Below, piece by piece: positions 1 through 8,756 of a DNA stretch of 64,000 nucleotides. The translations under genes were made by a program, and so were the position numbers. Each line of letters begins with the position of its first letter. The first letter of the stretch is position 1. The notes beneath the pieces are model-generated. The model ran no database searches. It was given only the letters and a program-made list of their open reading frames with translations, and had not been told where the DNA came from. The stretch covers positions 1 to 64,000 of the forward strand of contig DYID01000009.1 of assembly GCA_020723805.1 (NCBI GenBank), given 5' to 3'. This DNA is from Anaerolinea sp. Lineage in GTDB: Bacteria; Chloroflexota; Anaerolineae; Anaerolineales; Villigracilaceae.

Positions 1-2
1 CA

Positions 3-278
3 CGGATGGATGGGATTGCAAGAAGCAGTCTCAGCGCAGATACGGTCGGAACGTACAGCATCTGCGCCACAGCCGTACAGCTTTTTATGAACGGTTCTCC
101 GCAAGGCGGAGGTGCACAGTCCTGCGCTGCAAAAACAGGCGGAGGATCCGTGCAGTCCGTAAAAAGTAAAGTGGTTGTCAGTGTGTATGGCAAATCCTGG
201 CGGGTGGATACGGCACATCTGTTCTCAAAGCCGGGATACCAGTGGTCTACAACCCTCTCTGTTTCCAAGAATCTCTAG
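3..278 (+). CDS. C-terminal end of a probable secreted protein (partial)
   Basis: The reading frame is open from the left edge of the window, so only the last 91 residues are visible and the true start lies outside. An in-frame ATG at position 6 is probably internal. The fragment is rich in Ser, Gly, Thr and Val and has two cysteines about 25 residues apart, which would suit a small disulfide-stabilised extracellular beta domain. No catalytic motif can be seen. The next gene is a lipoprotein on the same strand 35 bases downstream, so the two may be co-expressed at the cell surface. I do not recognise a family; the secreted location is inferred from composition only. Confidence 0.5.
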   Translation, partial: RMDGIARSSLSADTVGTYSICATAVQLFMNGSPQGGGAQSCAAKTGGGSVQSVKSKVVVSVYGKSWRVDTAHLFSKPGYQWSTTLSVSKNL

Positions 279-313
279 CAACAGAAATGCTTGCACCTGT
301 CCAATTTCGGAAT

Positions 314-1423
314 ATGCGTAAACTTAAACTGTTACTGACAATATTGATCTCGGTTAGTTTCATCTCAGGGTGTTTTGCATCTCAAAGCGTGCAAAACTCA
401 AACGAAACATCGTTTATTACTTGGCAAGATCTGCAAATAGCATCAGTAAATATGGATAGTTTATGCAAGGACGTATACTTATCAGAAAAAGATTGGGAAC
501 GCGAAAAACCGAATGTCACGTATGGCTTACTCGAGGGGGTCACCCCTTACACATCAAAGAATATCCACAAAGTGGCAAATAACACTGCCTGGGTCAACGC
601 GAACGAGGAAATATTACTAAGATGGCAACTATGGTACCCGGCGGGCAACGAACGTCCATCAATAAATCTTCGAATATTTGTATTATTAGACGGGCGTCAA
701 CTCGATCACGCGCTTCCCAAACCAGGGCTATACAATGATATTGTTTTGGAAAGGGGAGAGGACAAATCTTTTGCAGTTGCAATTCCACCTCTTGAGCCGG
801 GAATTCACGATATTGTCGCTATAGGTATTCCCTACCTGGAGGAGTATCCTAACGAATATGGCATTGTAGTATTGACAGGTTGGAGATTTACTTTAATCGC
901 CGAACCAGCGCCCACCCCGCCGTTCAGAAACATAGACTTCACCACCCTGCCGGCGGAAGGTTCGAACAAGCACAACGACCCTGCCATGGCTCTTGAATTG
1001 ACCCTGAAAAAAGACGGCATTGACGTGTGGAACTGGCCCCACCCCTGGCTCGACATACGGGCAAACACCCCTCTCACCTTCTACGCCCTCGGCGGGCATC
1101 AGGACGTCACCAACCTGGATGCACCCGCTGTGGAACCGCTGAAATCTTCCTTCTCTGCCTTCCTCCTCTTTGTGGATTACCAACAAGTCGAGATCGCCCC
1201 CAACCAAACCGTACTCTACGCCAAAATGGACAGCGACACGGCTTATGCCCGCCTCCCCATTACGATCAAGCCTCTCCCGCCGGGCAAACATCACATCCTT
1301 GTTTTACGCATTGACACGCCCGGCGTGCCCATGTGCATCCTGCGCGGCGACACCCGCAGCCGCATCCTGCCCAACAGCGTTCATGGCAAGCTGGTGGGGG
1401 TCAACGTGCTGCCGGAAAAATAA
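314..1423 (+). CDS. Lipoprotein with two related beta domains
   Basis: The chosen start gives a basic N-terminus (MRKLK), a hydrophobic stretch and a lipobox ending FISGC, a typical type II signal peptide; the frame stays open upstream to 242 but that extension has no signal character. The mature protein seems to hold two Ig-like beta domains: each has a strand of the type FVLLDG or FLLFVDY, followed by a turn of the type PPLEPGIHDI or KPLPPGKHHI. No enzyme motif is visible. Base composition changes inside the gene: roughly the first 580 bases are A+T-rich and the rest G+C-rich, although the two domains look homologous. The function is unknown; a surface-exposed binding or structural protein is likely. 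Confidence 0.75.
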   Translation: MRKLKLLLTILISVSFISGCFASQSVQNSNETSFITWQDLQIASVNMDSLCKDVYLSEKDWEREKPNVTYGLLEGVTPYTSKNIHKVANNTAWVNANEEILLRWQLWYPAGNERPSINLRIFVLLDGRQLDHALPKPGLYNDIVLERGEDKSFAVAIPPLEPGIHDIVAIGIPYLEEYPNEYGIVVLTGWRFTLIAEPAPTPPFRNIDFTTLPAEGSNKHNDPAMALELTLKKDGIDVWNWPHPWLDIRANTPLTFYALGGHQDVTNLDAPAVEPLKSSFSAFLLFVDYQQVEIAPNQTVLYAKMDSDTAYARLPITIKPLPPGKHHILVLRIDTPGVPMCILRGDTRSRILPNSVHGKLVGVNVLPEK

Positions 1424-1788
1424 CCCCTCAGAAAACATTTTGAAAATACTCATCAACATCTTATTTTTGCGTAAAATGCGCTGGAGAGCACATTCAGGGA
1501 CGTTAGAGAGCGTTTTATTAAAAGTCCCCTATTTTGTGTCATTTGCGTAGGATGCGCTCTCTTGCGCATCCGCAGGCGACGTTACACCTGCCCTGGGGGG
1601 CGGTGCCAGGGGAGAACGTCGTCTACGCGCTAACCGGAGAGATTTAAAACACTCTCTTAGAGAACGTCCGCTGCGCTCTATGGCAGCGTAAGAGACGCTC
1701 TCCAGCGTCGGACAACGACAACTTTCGCGTGGACACAATAAGACAAATGTAACGACAGCCATCCACACCCTTACGTTATAATGGGGAC
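1424..1788. repeat. Intergenic repeat block with GAGAGCG-type inverted motifs
   Basis: This 365-base gap has no plausible gene. It carries several copies, in both orientations, of short motifs such as GTTAGAGAGCG, TTAGAGAACGTC and GACGCTCTC, plus a segment (about 1545-1605) containing ATGCGCTCTCTTGCGCATCC and a G/C-rich hairpin. Part of it matches, in inverted orientation, the intergenic block at 29060-29150. Related motifs occur at 21168-21260, 24775-24830, 25288-25302 and 53294-53320. It looks like a degenerate cluster of a small dispersed palindromic element. Confidence 0.6.
1777..1788 (+). promoter_or_regulatory. -10 box of a predicted leaderless transcript
   Basis: TATAAT at 1777-1782 is followed by six bases and then the ATG of the TPR gene. 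Transcription normally starts 6-8 bases after the -10 box, so the mRNA would begin at or next to the start codon. No Shine-Dalgarno sequence is present. The -35 region is weak (ACGACA at 1752-1757, spacing 19). Confidence 0.55.
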
Positions 1789-4095
1789 ATGCCCGGACGA
1801 GAAGACATCTTCCAAAAAGCCATGAATGAGGGTCACTCCTACGCCTGGGACCAGGAGTGGAGCAAAGCAGCCGCCGCGTACCGCAACGCCCTGCAGGAAT
1901 TCCCCGACCACCCCAAAGCGCTCACCAGCCTGGGACTGGCGTTGTATCAGCAGGGCGAATTCGATGAGGCGCTGGAAATCTACAAACGCGTCGCGCAAGT
2001 CTCACCGCAGGACCCCGTCGCCATGGAAAAACTGGCGCAATTGCTCGAACGCACCGGGCAACTCAAAGAAGCCATCGAAGCCGCCCTCAAAGCCGCCGAC
2101 CTCTTCCTCAATCAGCGCGACGTGGACAAAGCCATCGAGAACTGGGTGCGCGTCACCTCGCTCAACCCCGAACACATGCTCGCCCACTCCCGCCTGGCGC
2201 TCGCTCACGAACGGCTCGGTCACAAAGTACAGGCAGTCGCTGAATACCTCGCGTTGGCAAGTCTCGTCCAGCGCACGGGCAACCTCGAAAAAACTTCTGA
2301 ACTCGTCAACAAAGCGCTTCAACTCATGCCTGAAAGCGCCGAAGCCAAACAAGCGCAGACCCTCCTGCGCGCCGGGCAGCTTCTTCCCAAACCTCTGCGC
2401 CCCAAAGGCGGGACGGGTCCCATCGCCATGGCGCAGGTCAAACAACTGGACAAACCCAAAGAGACCGATTCCGGGCTGGACCCGGTAGCGGAAGCCCGCC
2501 AAAAAGCCCTTACCCGTCTGGCAGAGATTCTCTTCGACTACTCCAGCGATGAGGGTGCATCCGCACCGCAAACGCGCCGCGGCATGCAGGCGCTCATGCG
2601 CGGCACCGGACCGCTGAATATTCAGCAAAACGAACAGGCAAAGGTCGTCCTGCACCTCGGTCAGGCAATTGACCTGCAAAGCAAAGGCAGGGATGCACAA
2701 GCCGCCGAGGAGCTCGAAGGCGCCCTCGAAGCCGGCTTCACCCACCCGGCGCTCTACTTCAACCTGGGCTTCCTGCGCGCCAACGAGGAGCGCTACGAAT
2801 CCGCCCTGCGGCATCTGGCGCATGCTGTCAAACACAATGACTTCAACCTGGGCGCCCGTCTGCTCATGGGACAAATCCACCGCAAACTTGGGCGCTGGCA
2901 GCAAGCCGCCGTCGAGTACCTCGAAGCGTTGAAAATCGCCGATGCGGCGGTCGTCCCGCCGGAACATGCGGATGAAATCCGTCAGATGTACGAACCGCTG
3001 ATTGAGGCGCAGGCAGCCCAGGCGGAGGAAGAAGCGCTCAAACGTCTGTGCGAAAACATTCACGCTTTGCTGATGCGCAAAAACTGGCGCGACCACCTGC
3101 ATCAATCCCGCGAACAAATGCCCAAGAGCGAAATGCTCATGCCGTTGGCGGATGTCCTCCTGCAGGCGCAGTCCAGCCAGGTGCTCGAAACCATCAATCA
3201 TATTCACCAGCTGGCGCGCGCAGGACAATTGCGCACCGCCATGGAAGAGGCGTTCCACGCGCTGACCCACGCCCCCACCTACCTGCCTCTCCACTCCCTG
3301 ATGGGCGACCTGCTGGTGCGCGAAAATCACATCCCCGAAGCCATTGCCAAATTCTCGGCGGTGGCGCAGGCATACAGCGTGCGCGGCGAGGCGGCGCAGG
3401 CGACCCGCATTTTGAAGCGCGTCATTCAACTCTCGCCCATGGATATGAAGGCGCGCACACGGCTGATTGACCAACTGGTAGCGCGCGGTCAGGTGGACGA
3501 TGCCGTTCGCGAGTACCTAGAACTGGCAGACATCTACTACCGCCTGGCAGACCTCGACAACGCCCGCAAGACCTACACCACCGCACTGCGCGTCGTCCAG
3601 CAAGCCAACGCAGACCGTCAATGGAACGTCCACATTCTGCAGCGCATGGCAGATATTGACATGCAGCGGCTGGATTGGAAACAAGCCGTCCGCGTTTATG
3701 AGCAGATCCGCACGCTTCGCCCCGACGACGAGACGGCGCGCAAAAACCTGATTGACCTTTGTCTGCGGCTGGGGCAATCGTCGCAAGCCGCCGCCGAACT
3801 GGAGAGTTACCTGGCGTACCTGCAGACTCACGGCAGCAGCGACCGCGCCATCCCCTTCATCGAGGGACTGCTTGAAGAACGTCCCGGCGACGCCACCCTG
3901 CGGCGCGGGCTGGCGCAGGCATATCATCAGGCAGGGCGCATGGAAGACGCTGTGCGGGAACTCGACTCACTCGCCGAGTCCCTGCTGGATACGGGCAAGA
4001 AAGAGGAGGCGATTGTTATCATCAATCAAATCCTGCTGATGAACCCGCCCAACGCCGCCCAATACCGTCAACTGTTGATGCAGTTGCAGGGATAG
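1789..4095 (+). CDS. Large tetratricopeptide-repeat protein
   Basis: This 768-residue protein consists almost wholly of TPR helical pairs, in two blocks (about residues 1-210 and 295-768) separated by a charged, Pro/Gly-containing linker. The typical pattern of small residues at helix positions (A-x-x-x-G-x-x-L-x-x-Q-G-x-x-x-x-A) recurs, for example near residues 10-80 and 600-760. There is no signal peptide and no membrane segment, so it is probably cytoplasmic. TPR arrays hold protein complexes together; no enzyme domain is fused, so the partner is unknown. It starts with a -10 box six bases before its ATG and has no ribosome binding site. It is transcribed away from the repeat block upstream and is followed by a 74-base gap and an FAD enzyme. 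Confidence 0.9.
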   Translation: MPGREDIFQKAMNEGHSYAWDQEWSKAAAAYRNALQEFPDHPKALTSLGLALYQQGEFDEALEIYKRVAQVSPQDPVAMEKLAQLLERTGQLKEAIEAALKAADLFLNQRDVDKAIENWVRVTSLNPEHMLAHSRLALAHERLGHKVQAVAEYLALASLVQRTGNLEKTSELVNKALQLMPESAEAKQAQTLLRAGQLLPKPLRPKGGTGPIAMAQVKQLDKPKETDSGLDPVAEARQKALTRLAEILFDYSSDEGASAPQTRRGMQALMRGTGPLNIQQNEQAKVVLHLGQAIDLQSKGRDAQAAEELEGALEAGFTHPALYFNLGFLRANEERYESALRHLAHAVKHNDFNLGARLLMGQIHRKLGRWQQAAVEYLEALKIADAAVVPPEHADEIRQMYEPLIEAQAAQAEEEALKRLCENIHALLMRKNWRDHLHQSREQMPKSEMLMPLADVLLQAQSSQVLETINHIHQLARAGQLRTAMEEAFHALTHAPTYLPLHSLMGDLLVRENHIPEAIAKFSAVAQAYSVRGEAAQATRILKRVIQLSPMDMKARTRLIDQLVARGQVDDAVREYLELADIYYRLADLDNARKTYTTALRVVQQANADRQWNVHILQRMADIDMQRLDWKQAVRVYEQIRTLRPDDETARKNLIDLCLRLGQSSQAAAELESYLAYLQTHGSSDRAIPFIEGLLEERPGDATLRRGLAQAYHQAGRMEDAVRELDSLAESLLDTGKKEEAIVIINQILLMNPPNAAQYRQLLMQLQG

Positions 4096-4169
4096 AAGGC
4101 AAAATTTTTCAGAGGGGAATATCATCGGAATACAAGATTGTTGATATCTTTCCACAATAGGAGTTTCCC

Positions 4170-5828
4170 ATGACAGACTACGATGTGGTTGTCATCGGTT
4201 CGGGCGCGGGCGGGTTGACCGCCGCCGTCGCGCTGGCGCAGGCTGGCAAGCGCGTGCTGGTTCTCGAACAGCACGACCGCCCCGGCGGGTGGACGCACTC
4301 GTTCACGCTGCAAGGCTACCGCTTCAGCCCCGGCGTGCATTACATCGGCGATTTGCAGGAGGGCGGCGGTCTGCGGCGCATTTACGACGGGCTGGGCGTT
4401 TCGGGGGATTTGGTCTTCTGCGAACTCAACCCCAATGGCTACGACCACATCGTCGTCGGCGAGAAGCGCGTGGATTTCCCCAAAGGCAAAGAGAATCTCA
4501 TCGAGCGGTTGAAGAGTCACTTCCCACACGAGGCAGCGGGAATTGACGGCTACTTCCGCGACCTGACCGCCATGATGGAGGGACTTCGCAACATCGGCAG
4601 GATGAACAATCCGCTGGCGGCGGCGAAAGGCGCGGGGAACGTCCTCAAGTGGATGCGCGCCACCGGCGCGGACCTCATCAACGCGCACGTCACTGACCCC
4701 GTCCTGCGCGGCGTACTGGCGGGGCAATCGGGCGACCACGGCTTGCCGCCGTCGAAGGTCAGCGCGTTCATGCACGCGGGCATCACCCATCACTACCTCG
4801 AGGGCGGATACTATCCGCAGGGCGGCGCGTTCACCATTCCGCGCGCGTTCGTTCGGGCGTTGAAACGCTCGGGCGGGGAAATCAGGCTCAAGTCACGCGT
4901 GAAGCGGATTTTGCTCGAGGGGAAGAAAGTTTTGGGAGTCGAATTGGAATCGGGCGAGGAAATCCGCGCGGGAGTCGTCATCTCCAACGCCGACCCCGAA
5001 GTGACGTTCGGCAAGTTGATCGGACGCGAGAATCTCTCGGCGAAGTTGCGCCGCAAACTGGACGGGCTGACGTACTCGACCTCGTGCCTGAGCCTGTTCT
5101 TTGCGACGGATATGGACCTTCGGCGCGATGGCGGTCTCGACTCGGGGAATTTTTGGTACTACGATCATGCGGACGTGGACAAGATTTACGCCGACGGGCT
5201 GACAGACGCGCTGCTGCGCGACACCACACCTGCGGTGGGTGCAGGTGAGACGCCGCCCGGCATGTTCCTGACGGTGACGACGTTGAAAGACCCCTCGAAG
5301 ATGCACACGCATGGCGCGACGGCGGGACATCACACTTGCGAGTCGTTCGCGTTCGTGGGGTATGATGCCTTTGCGAAGTGGGCGCACACGCGCTATGGCG
5401 CGCGCCCTGCGGATTACGAGGCGATGAAGGAAGACCTGGCGTGGCGGATGGTGCGCGGACTGGAGAAGCGCATCCCTGGGTTGAGCAAACACATCGTCTT
5501 TTGGAGCCTCGGCACGCCGCTGACCAACGAGCATTATCTCAACGCGACGCGCGGCAATCTCTACGGCATCGAGAAGTCGCCGAGTCAGGTGGGGCCGCTC
5601 GGCTTCACGGCGCGGACGGAGTTCGAGGGTCTATTCCTGTGCGGGGCGAGTACGATGAGTCATGGCGTGGCGGGGGTCACGGCTTCGGGAATCGACGCGG
5701 CGAAGGCGGTGTTGAATTGTCGGACGCGCGATTTGCTGCGCGAGGGCGGGGAGGGTCCCAGGTTTTTGCCTGCGGAGGACCCGTCCGCGTGGGGGGAGGT
5801 GAGGGGGGCGGAGGATAATCTCGATTAA
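4170..5828 (+). CDS. CrtI/RetSat-like FAD-dependent oxidoreductase
   Basis: The N-terminus has the Rossmann FAD-binding signature VVVIGSGAGGLTAA, then LEQHDRPGG, as in phytoene desaturases (CrtI) and all-trans-retinol 13,14-reductase. The GVHYIG segment near residue 48 and a C-terminal FLCGASTMSHGVAG segment, which contacts the flavin in this family, are also present. At 552 residues it has the normal family length. These enzymes saturate or desaturate polyenes or isoprenoid side chains using bound FAD; the substrate here cannot be read from the sequence, and no crtB or other carotenoid gene is adjacent. A start at 4170 is supported by AGGAG (TAGGAGTTTCCC) about six bases before the ATG. The last 60 residues are Gly/Arg/Glu-rich and look like an unstructured tail. 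Confidence 0.85.
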   Translation: MTDYDVVVIGSGAGGLTAAVALAQAGKRVLVLEQHDRPGGWTHSFTLQGYRFSPGVHYIGDLQEGGGLRRIYDGLGVSGDLVFCELNPNGYDHIVVGEKRVDFPKGKENLIERLKSHFPHEAAGIDGYFRDLTAMMEGLRNIGRMNNPLAAAKGAGNVLKWMRATGADLINAHVTDPVLRGVLAGQSGDHGLPPSKVSAFMHAGITHHYLEGGYYPQGGAFTIPRAFVRALKRSGGEIRLKSRVKRILLEGKKVLGVELESGEEIRAGVVISNADPEVTFGKLIGRENLSAKLRRKLDGLTYSTSCLSLFFATDMDLRRDGGLDSGNFWYYDHADVDKIYADGLTDALLRDTTPAVGAGETPPGMFLTVTTLKDPSKMHTHGATAGHHTCESFAFVGYDAFAKWAHTRYGARPADYEAMKEDLAWRMVRGLEKRIPGLSKHIVFWSLGTPLTNEHYLNATRGNLYGIEKSPSQVGPLGFTARTEFEGLFLCGASTMSHGVAGVTASGIDAAKAVLNCRTRDLLREGGEGPRFLPAEDPSAWGEVRGAEDNLD

Positions 5829-5850
5829 AATCGAATACGAGGAGAATACA

Positions 5851-6492
5851 ATGACCACAGCCGAAAAACTTGCCTGCACTCCACGCCCGTTAAATCAAAA
5901 TGGATTCAATCCGGAATGCACATTGCCTTATGGCTTGAAACTGGAACATGTTCAAAATGCCATGCAGGACTTTTTGGATTTCCTGGGCTTTATCAACCAG
6001 CAGCTCAATACCAAAGAAATGCCGCGCTTGGAATCATTTCTCATGCCTGCAAATTTCAGCAGCATGGTGGGCGAGTACATGAATGTCACCATTCCAAAGT
6101 ATTGCCCTACTTTGGTCAAGAATCAATATCACAACGGACATCCTGATTTGATTCCCGTTGGCGTCTTTGCAAACAACGCGGTTCAACACTCGACAGAAGG
6201 GATAGAAATCAAAGGCTCGCGGCATCTATCGGGCTGGCAGGGACATAACCCCGAATCCATCTGGCTGATGGTCTTCGTGTTCGACAGCAACACCTCCAGC
6301 GATGCCGCAAAGAAGATAGCGCCCAAGCCCTTCTCGTTTCAAGCCGTCTATGCGGCGAAATTGACGAAGAGGGATTGGGCGTTCTCAGGTCGCTCTGCAA
6401 CGAGCCGCCGAACGATAACCGCCAGCGTGACCCAGAGCGGCGTCCAAAAGATGAAAGCCAATTGGGTTTACGAAGATTTAGGCAAACGATAG
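5851..6492 (+). CDS. Probable type II restriction endonuclease, PD-(D/E)XK fold
   Basis: This 213-residue protein carries a plausible nuclease core: HPDL with Asp at residue 99, then EGIEIKGSR with Glu119 and Lys121, the D-x(n)-E-x-K arrangement of Mg-dependent restriction enzymes. GWQGHNPE follows directly. A GAGGAGA ribosome binding site precedes the ATG. The gene converges with a DNA methyltransferase on the other strand, and the two overlap by 15 bases at their 3' ends, the classic layout of a compact type II restriction-modification pair. I infer cleavage of unmethylated foreign DNA at the site protected by that methyltransferase; the site itself cannot be predicted. Base composition is more A+T-rich than in the neighbouring genes, which fits horizontal transfer. 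A non-restriction nuclease is possible but less likely in this setting. Confidence 0.72.
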   Translation: MTTAEKLACTPRPLNQNGFNPECTLPYGLKLEHVQNAMQDFLDFLGFINQQLNTKEMPRLESFLMPANFSSMVGEYMNVTIPKYCPTLVKNQYHNGHPDLIPVGVFANNAVQHSTEGIEIKGSRHLSGWQGHNPESIWLMVFVFDSNTSSDAAKKIAPKPFSFQAVYAAKLTKRDWAFSGRSATSRRTITASVTQSGVQKMKANWVYEDLGKR

Positions 6493-7407
6493 TTCCAATT
6501 GCGCGTCTTTGACGACAATCGCTGCAAGTCTCTTGATTGCCTGTTTACTCATTTGGTAATACTCATCCATGCGCTCCACGCCAATGGACGAATATCCAAT
6601 AGCATTAGCAGCGGCGATGGTTGAGCCTGAGCCCATGAACGGATCCAGGACAATTCCTTCGCCTAGCGGCAACGAACTATAAACAATCTTTCTTAAAAAG
6701 GATTGCGGTTTAAGACTTGGGTGGTCGGCAATTTCTCTTTCCTTTTGCGGCGTTCGTTCGCTTTCAATGACGTCTTCAAAAGGATTCCCGTCAGGCTTAC
6801 GGCGCAGCCCGCCCGTTTGAAATTCCCGCAAACAATCGCTGACTTTCATGCCGTTCAACATCGGTTTGCGGAAGATGCCCCAGGGCTCGTAACGGCTTCT
6901 TGGCATGGAGCAAACATCGGGGAACTCCTCCTCGGCGTTTTTGGGTCTGTCGCCGCCGCGCATGGTTCGAACCAGGCGGATGACTTCGCCGCGAAACTCA
7001 AATCCCTGCTCCGCAATGGAAGAAAAAACAATTTGAGACAGGAAAGCGTTCGAGGCGACAAACATGTGCCCGCCTGGGCGAAGGATTCGCAAAACCAGTT
7101 TTGCCCATTCGGAAAAATAATCTTTCATTTGTTTTCGTTCGCCATTATTCAACGCCGTAAAGCGCGGCAAAGGCGAGCGGACATGTCCATCAAATGACGG
7201 AGGGATGCGCCAAACCCCCCCATTTCCGTTTGTGCGCTTCTCCAACTGCTCAGGTTCGTATTCTTTTACACCATATGGCGGATCGGTCACAATCGCATGA
7301 ATAGACGACTCTGGAATCCGTTTCATCCAATCGAAACAGTCCGCGTGGATGATCAGCGCGTTCTCTAATGTGAACGATTCAAAGCCAACCGAAAAATCTT
7401 TTTTCAT
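6478..7407 (-). CDS. Beta-class DNA methyltransferase (DPPY type)
   Basis: The catalytic motif TDPPYGV (DPPY at residues 42-45) comes before the AdoMet-binding motif LDPFMGSGST (from about residue 255), the motif order of beta-class amino-methyltransferases. DPPY is found in adenine-N6 and some cytosine-N4 enzymes, so the base modified is uncertain. The HPSLKPQSFLRKIV segment just before motif I is also typical. The 309-residue length is normal. Its start codon follows the stop of a Phd-family gene by only two bases (TAACGATG), so both are read from one promoter at 7686-7714. The 3' end overlaps the convergent endonuclease. The inferred role is to protect host DNA from that nuclease, with dosage set by the regulator in front of it. 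Confidence 0.88.
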   Translation of the reverse strand: MKKDFSVGFESFTLENALIIHADCFDWMKRIPESSIHAIVTDPPYGVKEYEPEQLEKRTNGNGGVWRIPPSFDGHVRSPLPRFTALNNGERKQMKDYFSEWAKLVLRILRPGGHMFVASNAFLSQIVFSSIAEQGFEFRGEVIRLVRTMRGGDRPKNAEEEFPDVCSMPRSRYEPWGIFRKPMLNGMKVSDCLREFQTGGLRRKPDGNPFEDVIESERTPQKEREIADHPSLKPQSFLRKIVYSSLPLGEGIVLDPFMGSGSTIAAANAIGYSSIGVERMDEYYQMSKQAIKRLAAIVVKDAQLELSFA

Positions 7408-7409
7408 CG

Positions 7410-7655
7410 TTACTTGCCTTCAATCGCTTCGCCAATTTTGTAAACAGGAGCCAACTCTCTTACCATTTGAGCCATTTCGCCTTGTTCTTTTTGATTCGTC
7501 AAAAGTTGTTCGAAGTCCGCTAGGCTTAGAATAATGGCTTGCGGCAAATTATGGCGCTTGACAATGTAACGCGTGTTGTTTTGAACTACGTCGGTTAGAA
7601 TCAAGCCAAAGTTGTTTTGAACTTCAGTTGAGGCAATCGTCTTAGAAGTTGGCAT
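7410..7655 (-). CDS. Phd/YefM-family antitoxin-like regulator
   Basis: The 81-residue protein matches the Phd/YefM pattern: an N-terminal segment with [17 protein letters not shown], then [22 protein letters not shown], followed by a charged C-terminal helix. The start at 7655 is chosen because the family begins about ten residues before the first conserved segment; the longer frame to 7826 would run through the promoter. In ordinary toxin-antitoxin loci a toxin gene follows, but here the next gene, two bases away, is a DNA methyltransferase. Phd proteins bind palindromes in their own promoters, and AATTCAAGAATT lies between the -35 and -10 boxes upstream. I infer that it works as the controller of the restriction-modification locus; an orphan antitoxin is the alternative. 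Confidence 0.8.
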   Translation of the reverse strand: MPTSKTIASTEVQNNFGLILTDVVQNNTRYIVKRHNLPQAIILSLADFEQLLTNQKEQGEMAQMVRELAPVYKIGEAIEGK

Positions 7656-7685
7656 ACAAGTCTCCAAATTGGCGATTTTAGATAG

Positions 7686-7714
7686 ATTATATAATTCAAG
7701 AATTGAAATTGCAA
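7686..7714 (-). promoter_or_regulatory. Promoter with palindromic operator for the Phd-methyltransferase unit
   Basis: On the minus strand, TTGCAA (7709-7714) and TATAAT (7686-7691) are separated by exactly 17 bases. The spacer contains the inverted repeat AATTC-AA-GAATT at 7693-7704, a likely binding site for the Phd-family protein encoded first in the operon. The predicted transcript start is near 7679, about 24 bases before the ATG. Confidence 0.65.
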
Positions 7715-7764
7715 GGGTAAAGAAGGCAGATATTTCAGCATCTGCAAGACCCTTGAGACCAAAA

Positions 7765-8490
7765 ATGCTTTCCTCTCGCATCGAGTGGACCGAATCCACC
7801 TGGAATCCGCTCACAGGCTGCACCAAAGTCAGCCCTGGCTGTAAGCATTGCTACGCCGAGCGGATGACGAAGCGTCTGCAAGCAATGGGACAGCCGAACT
7901 ACGTCAACGGCTTCAAGTTGACCATGCACGAGCATGTCCTTGAAAAGCCATTGGAGTGGAAAACCCCACAAGTTATCTTTGTCAATTCAATGAGCGATTT
8001 ATTCCACAAGAACGTGCCTTTGGAGTTCATTCAGCGCGTCTTCGATGTGATGAAACGTGCTCACTGGCATCAGTTTCAGGTTTTGACGAAACGCTCCGAG
8101 CGGCTGGCGGAACTCAGCCCGTATTTGGAATGGACAGACAATATTTGGATGGGCGTCAGCGTGGAGAACAAGGATTACGTCTATCGAATTGACGACCTGC
8201 GGAAGACGGGGGCGAAGATCAAGTTTTTATCGGTCGAGCCGCTGCTGGGTCCGCTGCCGAAGTTGAACCTGAAGGGAATCAACTGGGTTATCGTCGGCGG
8301 CGAGTCGGGTCCAGGCGCGCGTCCGCTGGAGCGCGAATGGGTGGTCAGCGTGCGGGATCAATGTCTGCGGGCGAAGGTGCCGTTCTTCTTCAAGCAGTGG
8401 GGCGGGGTGCGGAAGAAAAAAGCGGGCAGGCTGCTCGACGGCAGGACGTGGGACGAGATGCCGCGAGAGGTCAATTTGGCGAGGGCGTAA
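7765..8490 (+). CDS. DUF5131 (phage Gp37/Gp68) family radical-SAM-like protein
   Basis: The protein begins with [17 protein letters not shown] and has three closely spaced cysteines (C19, C26, C29; CxxxxxxCxxC), then YAERM, the hallmark of the Gp37/Gp68 family, which resembles radical-SAM enzymes that bind a [4Fe-4S] cluster. Further family segments are [46 protein letters not shown] and FFKQWGG. ATG 7765 is chosen because it lies just before the conserved N-terminus; the frame continues to 7669 without homology. The reaction is not established. The family is found in phages and defence-rich regions, often beside the three-Cys-motif partner TcmP, which is not present here. It is divergent from the Phd gene. 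Confidence 0.85.
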   Translation: MLSSRIEWTESTWNPLTGCTKVSPGCKHCYAERMTKRLQAMGQPNYVNGFKLTMHEHVLEKPLEWKTPQVIFVNSMSDLFHKNVPLEFIQRVFDVMKRAHWHQFQVLTKRSERLAELSPYLEWTDNIWMGVSVENKDYVYRIDDLRKTGAKIKFLSVEPLLGPLPKLNLKGINWVIVGGESGPGARPLEREWVVSVRDQCLRAKVPFFFKQWGGVRKKKAGRLLDGRTWDEMPREVNLARA

Positions 8491-8534
8491 ATCATTCGCG
8501 GGCGGCATAGGGTGGGAGCGGTATAATTAAAAAC

Positions 8535-8756
8535 ATGAAAGCCGCTGACGTCCGCCGGTTCAAGGAACGCTGGAAAGCCGTCGAGGAAATCGAACGGCAG
8601 GAACTGCGCGCCATGACGCTGGAGGAACACTGGCGCAAACTAAATGCCATCGTCCGCTTTGCGCTGGAAATGGGGATGAAACAAGATGATGACAACGGCG
8701 AGATGGAAGTATTCCAAAGGTGGGCTAGACTGAAGGAACGGTATGAAACTCGATAA
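8535..8756 (+). CDS. Small charged protein paired with a nucleotidyltransferase
   Basis: This 73-residue, strongly charged, mostly helical protein (KERWKAVEEIERQELRAM) has no motif that I recognise. Its 3' end overlaps the next gene by 14 bases, so translation of the two is likely coupled. A short helical protein in front of a nucleotidyltransferase is a layout seen in MNT/HEPN-like and AbiE-like toxin-antitoxin modules, but no HEPN motif (Rx4-6H) is visible. TATAAT at 8522-8527 lies seven bases before the ATG and there is no Shine-Dalgarno sequence, so the mRNA is probably leaderless. Calling it an antitoxin or partner is inference from position only. Confidence 0.65.
   Translation: MKAADVRRFKERWKAVEEIERQELRAMTLEEHWRKLNAIVRFALEMGMKQDDDNGEMEVFQRWARLKERYETR

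Noticed and set aside
2002-3474. Long minus-strand open frame (490 codons) opposite the TPR gene
   Set aside because: It is an antisense shadow of a G+C-rich gene; the TPR pattern on the plus strand is unambiguous and the shadow has no family features.
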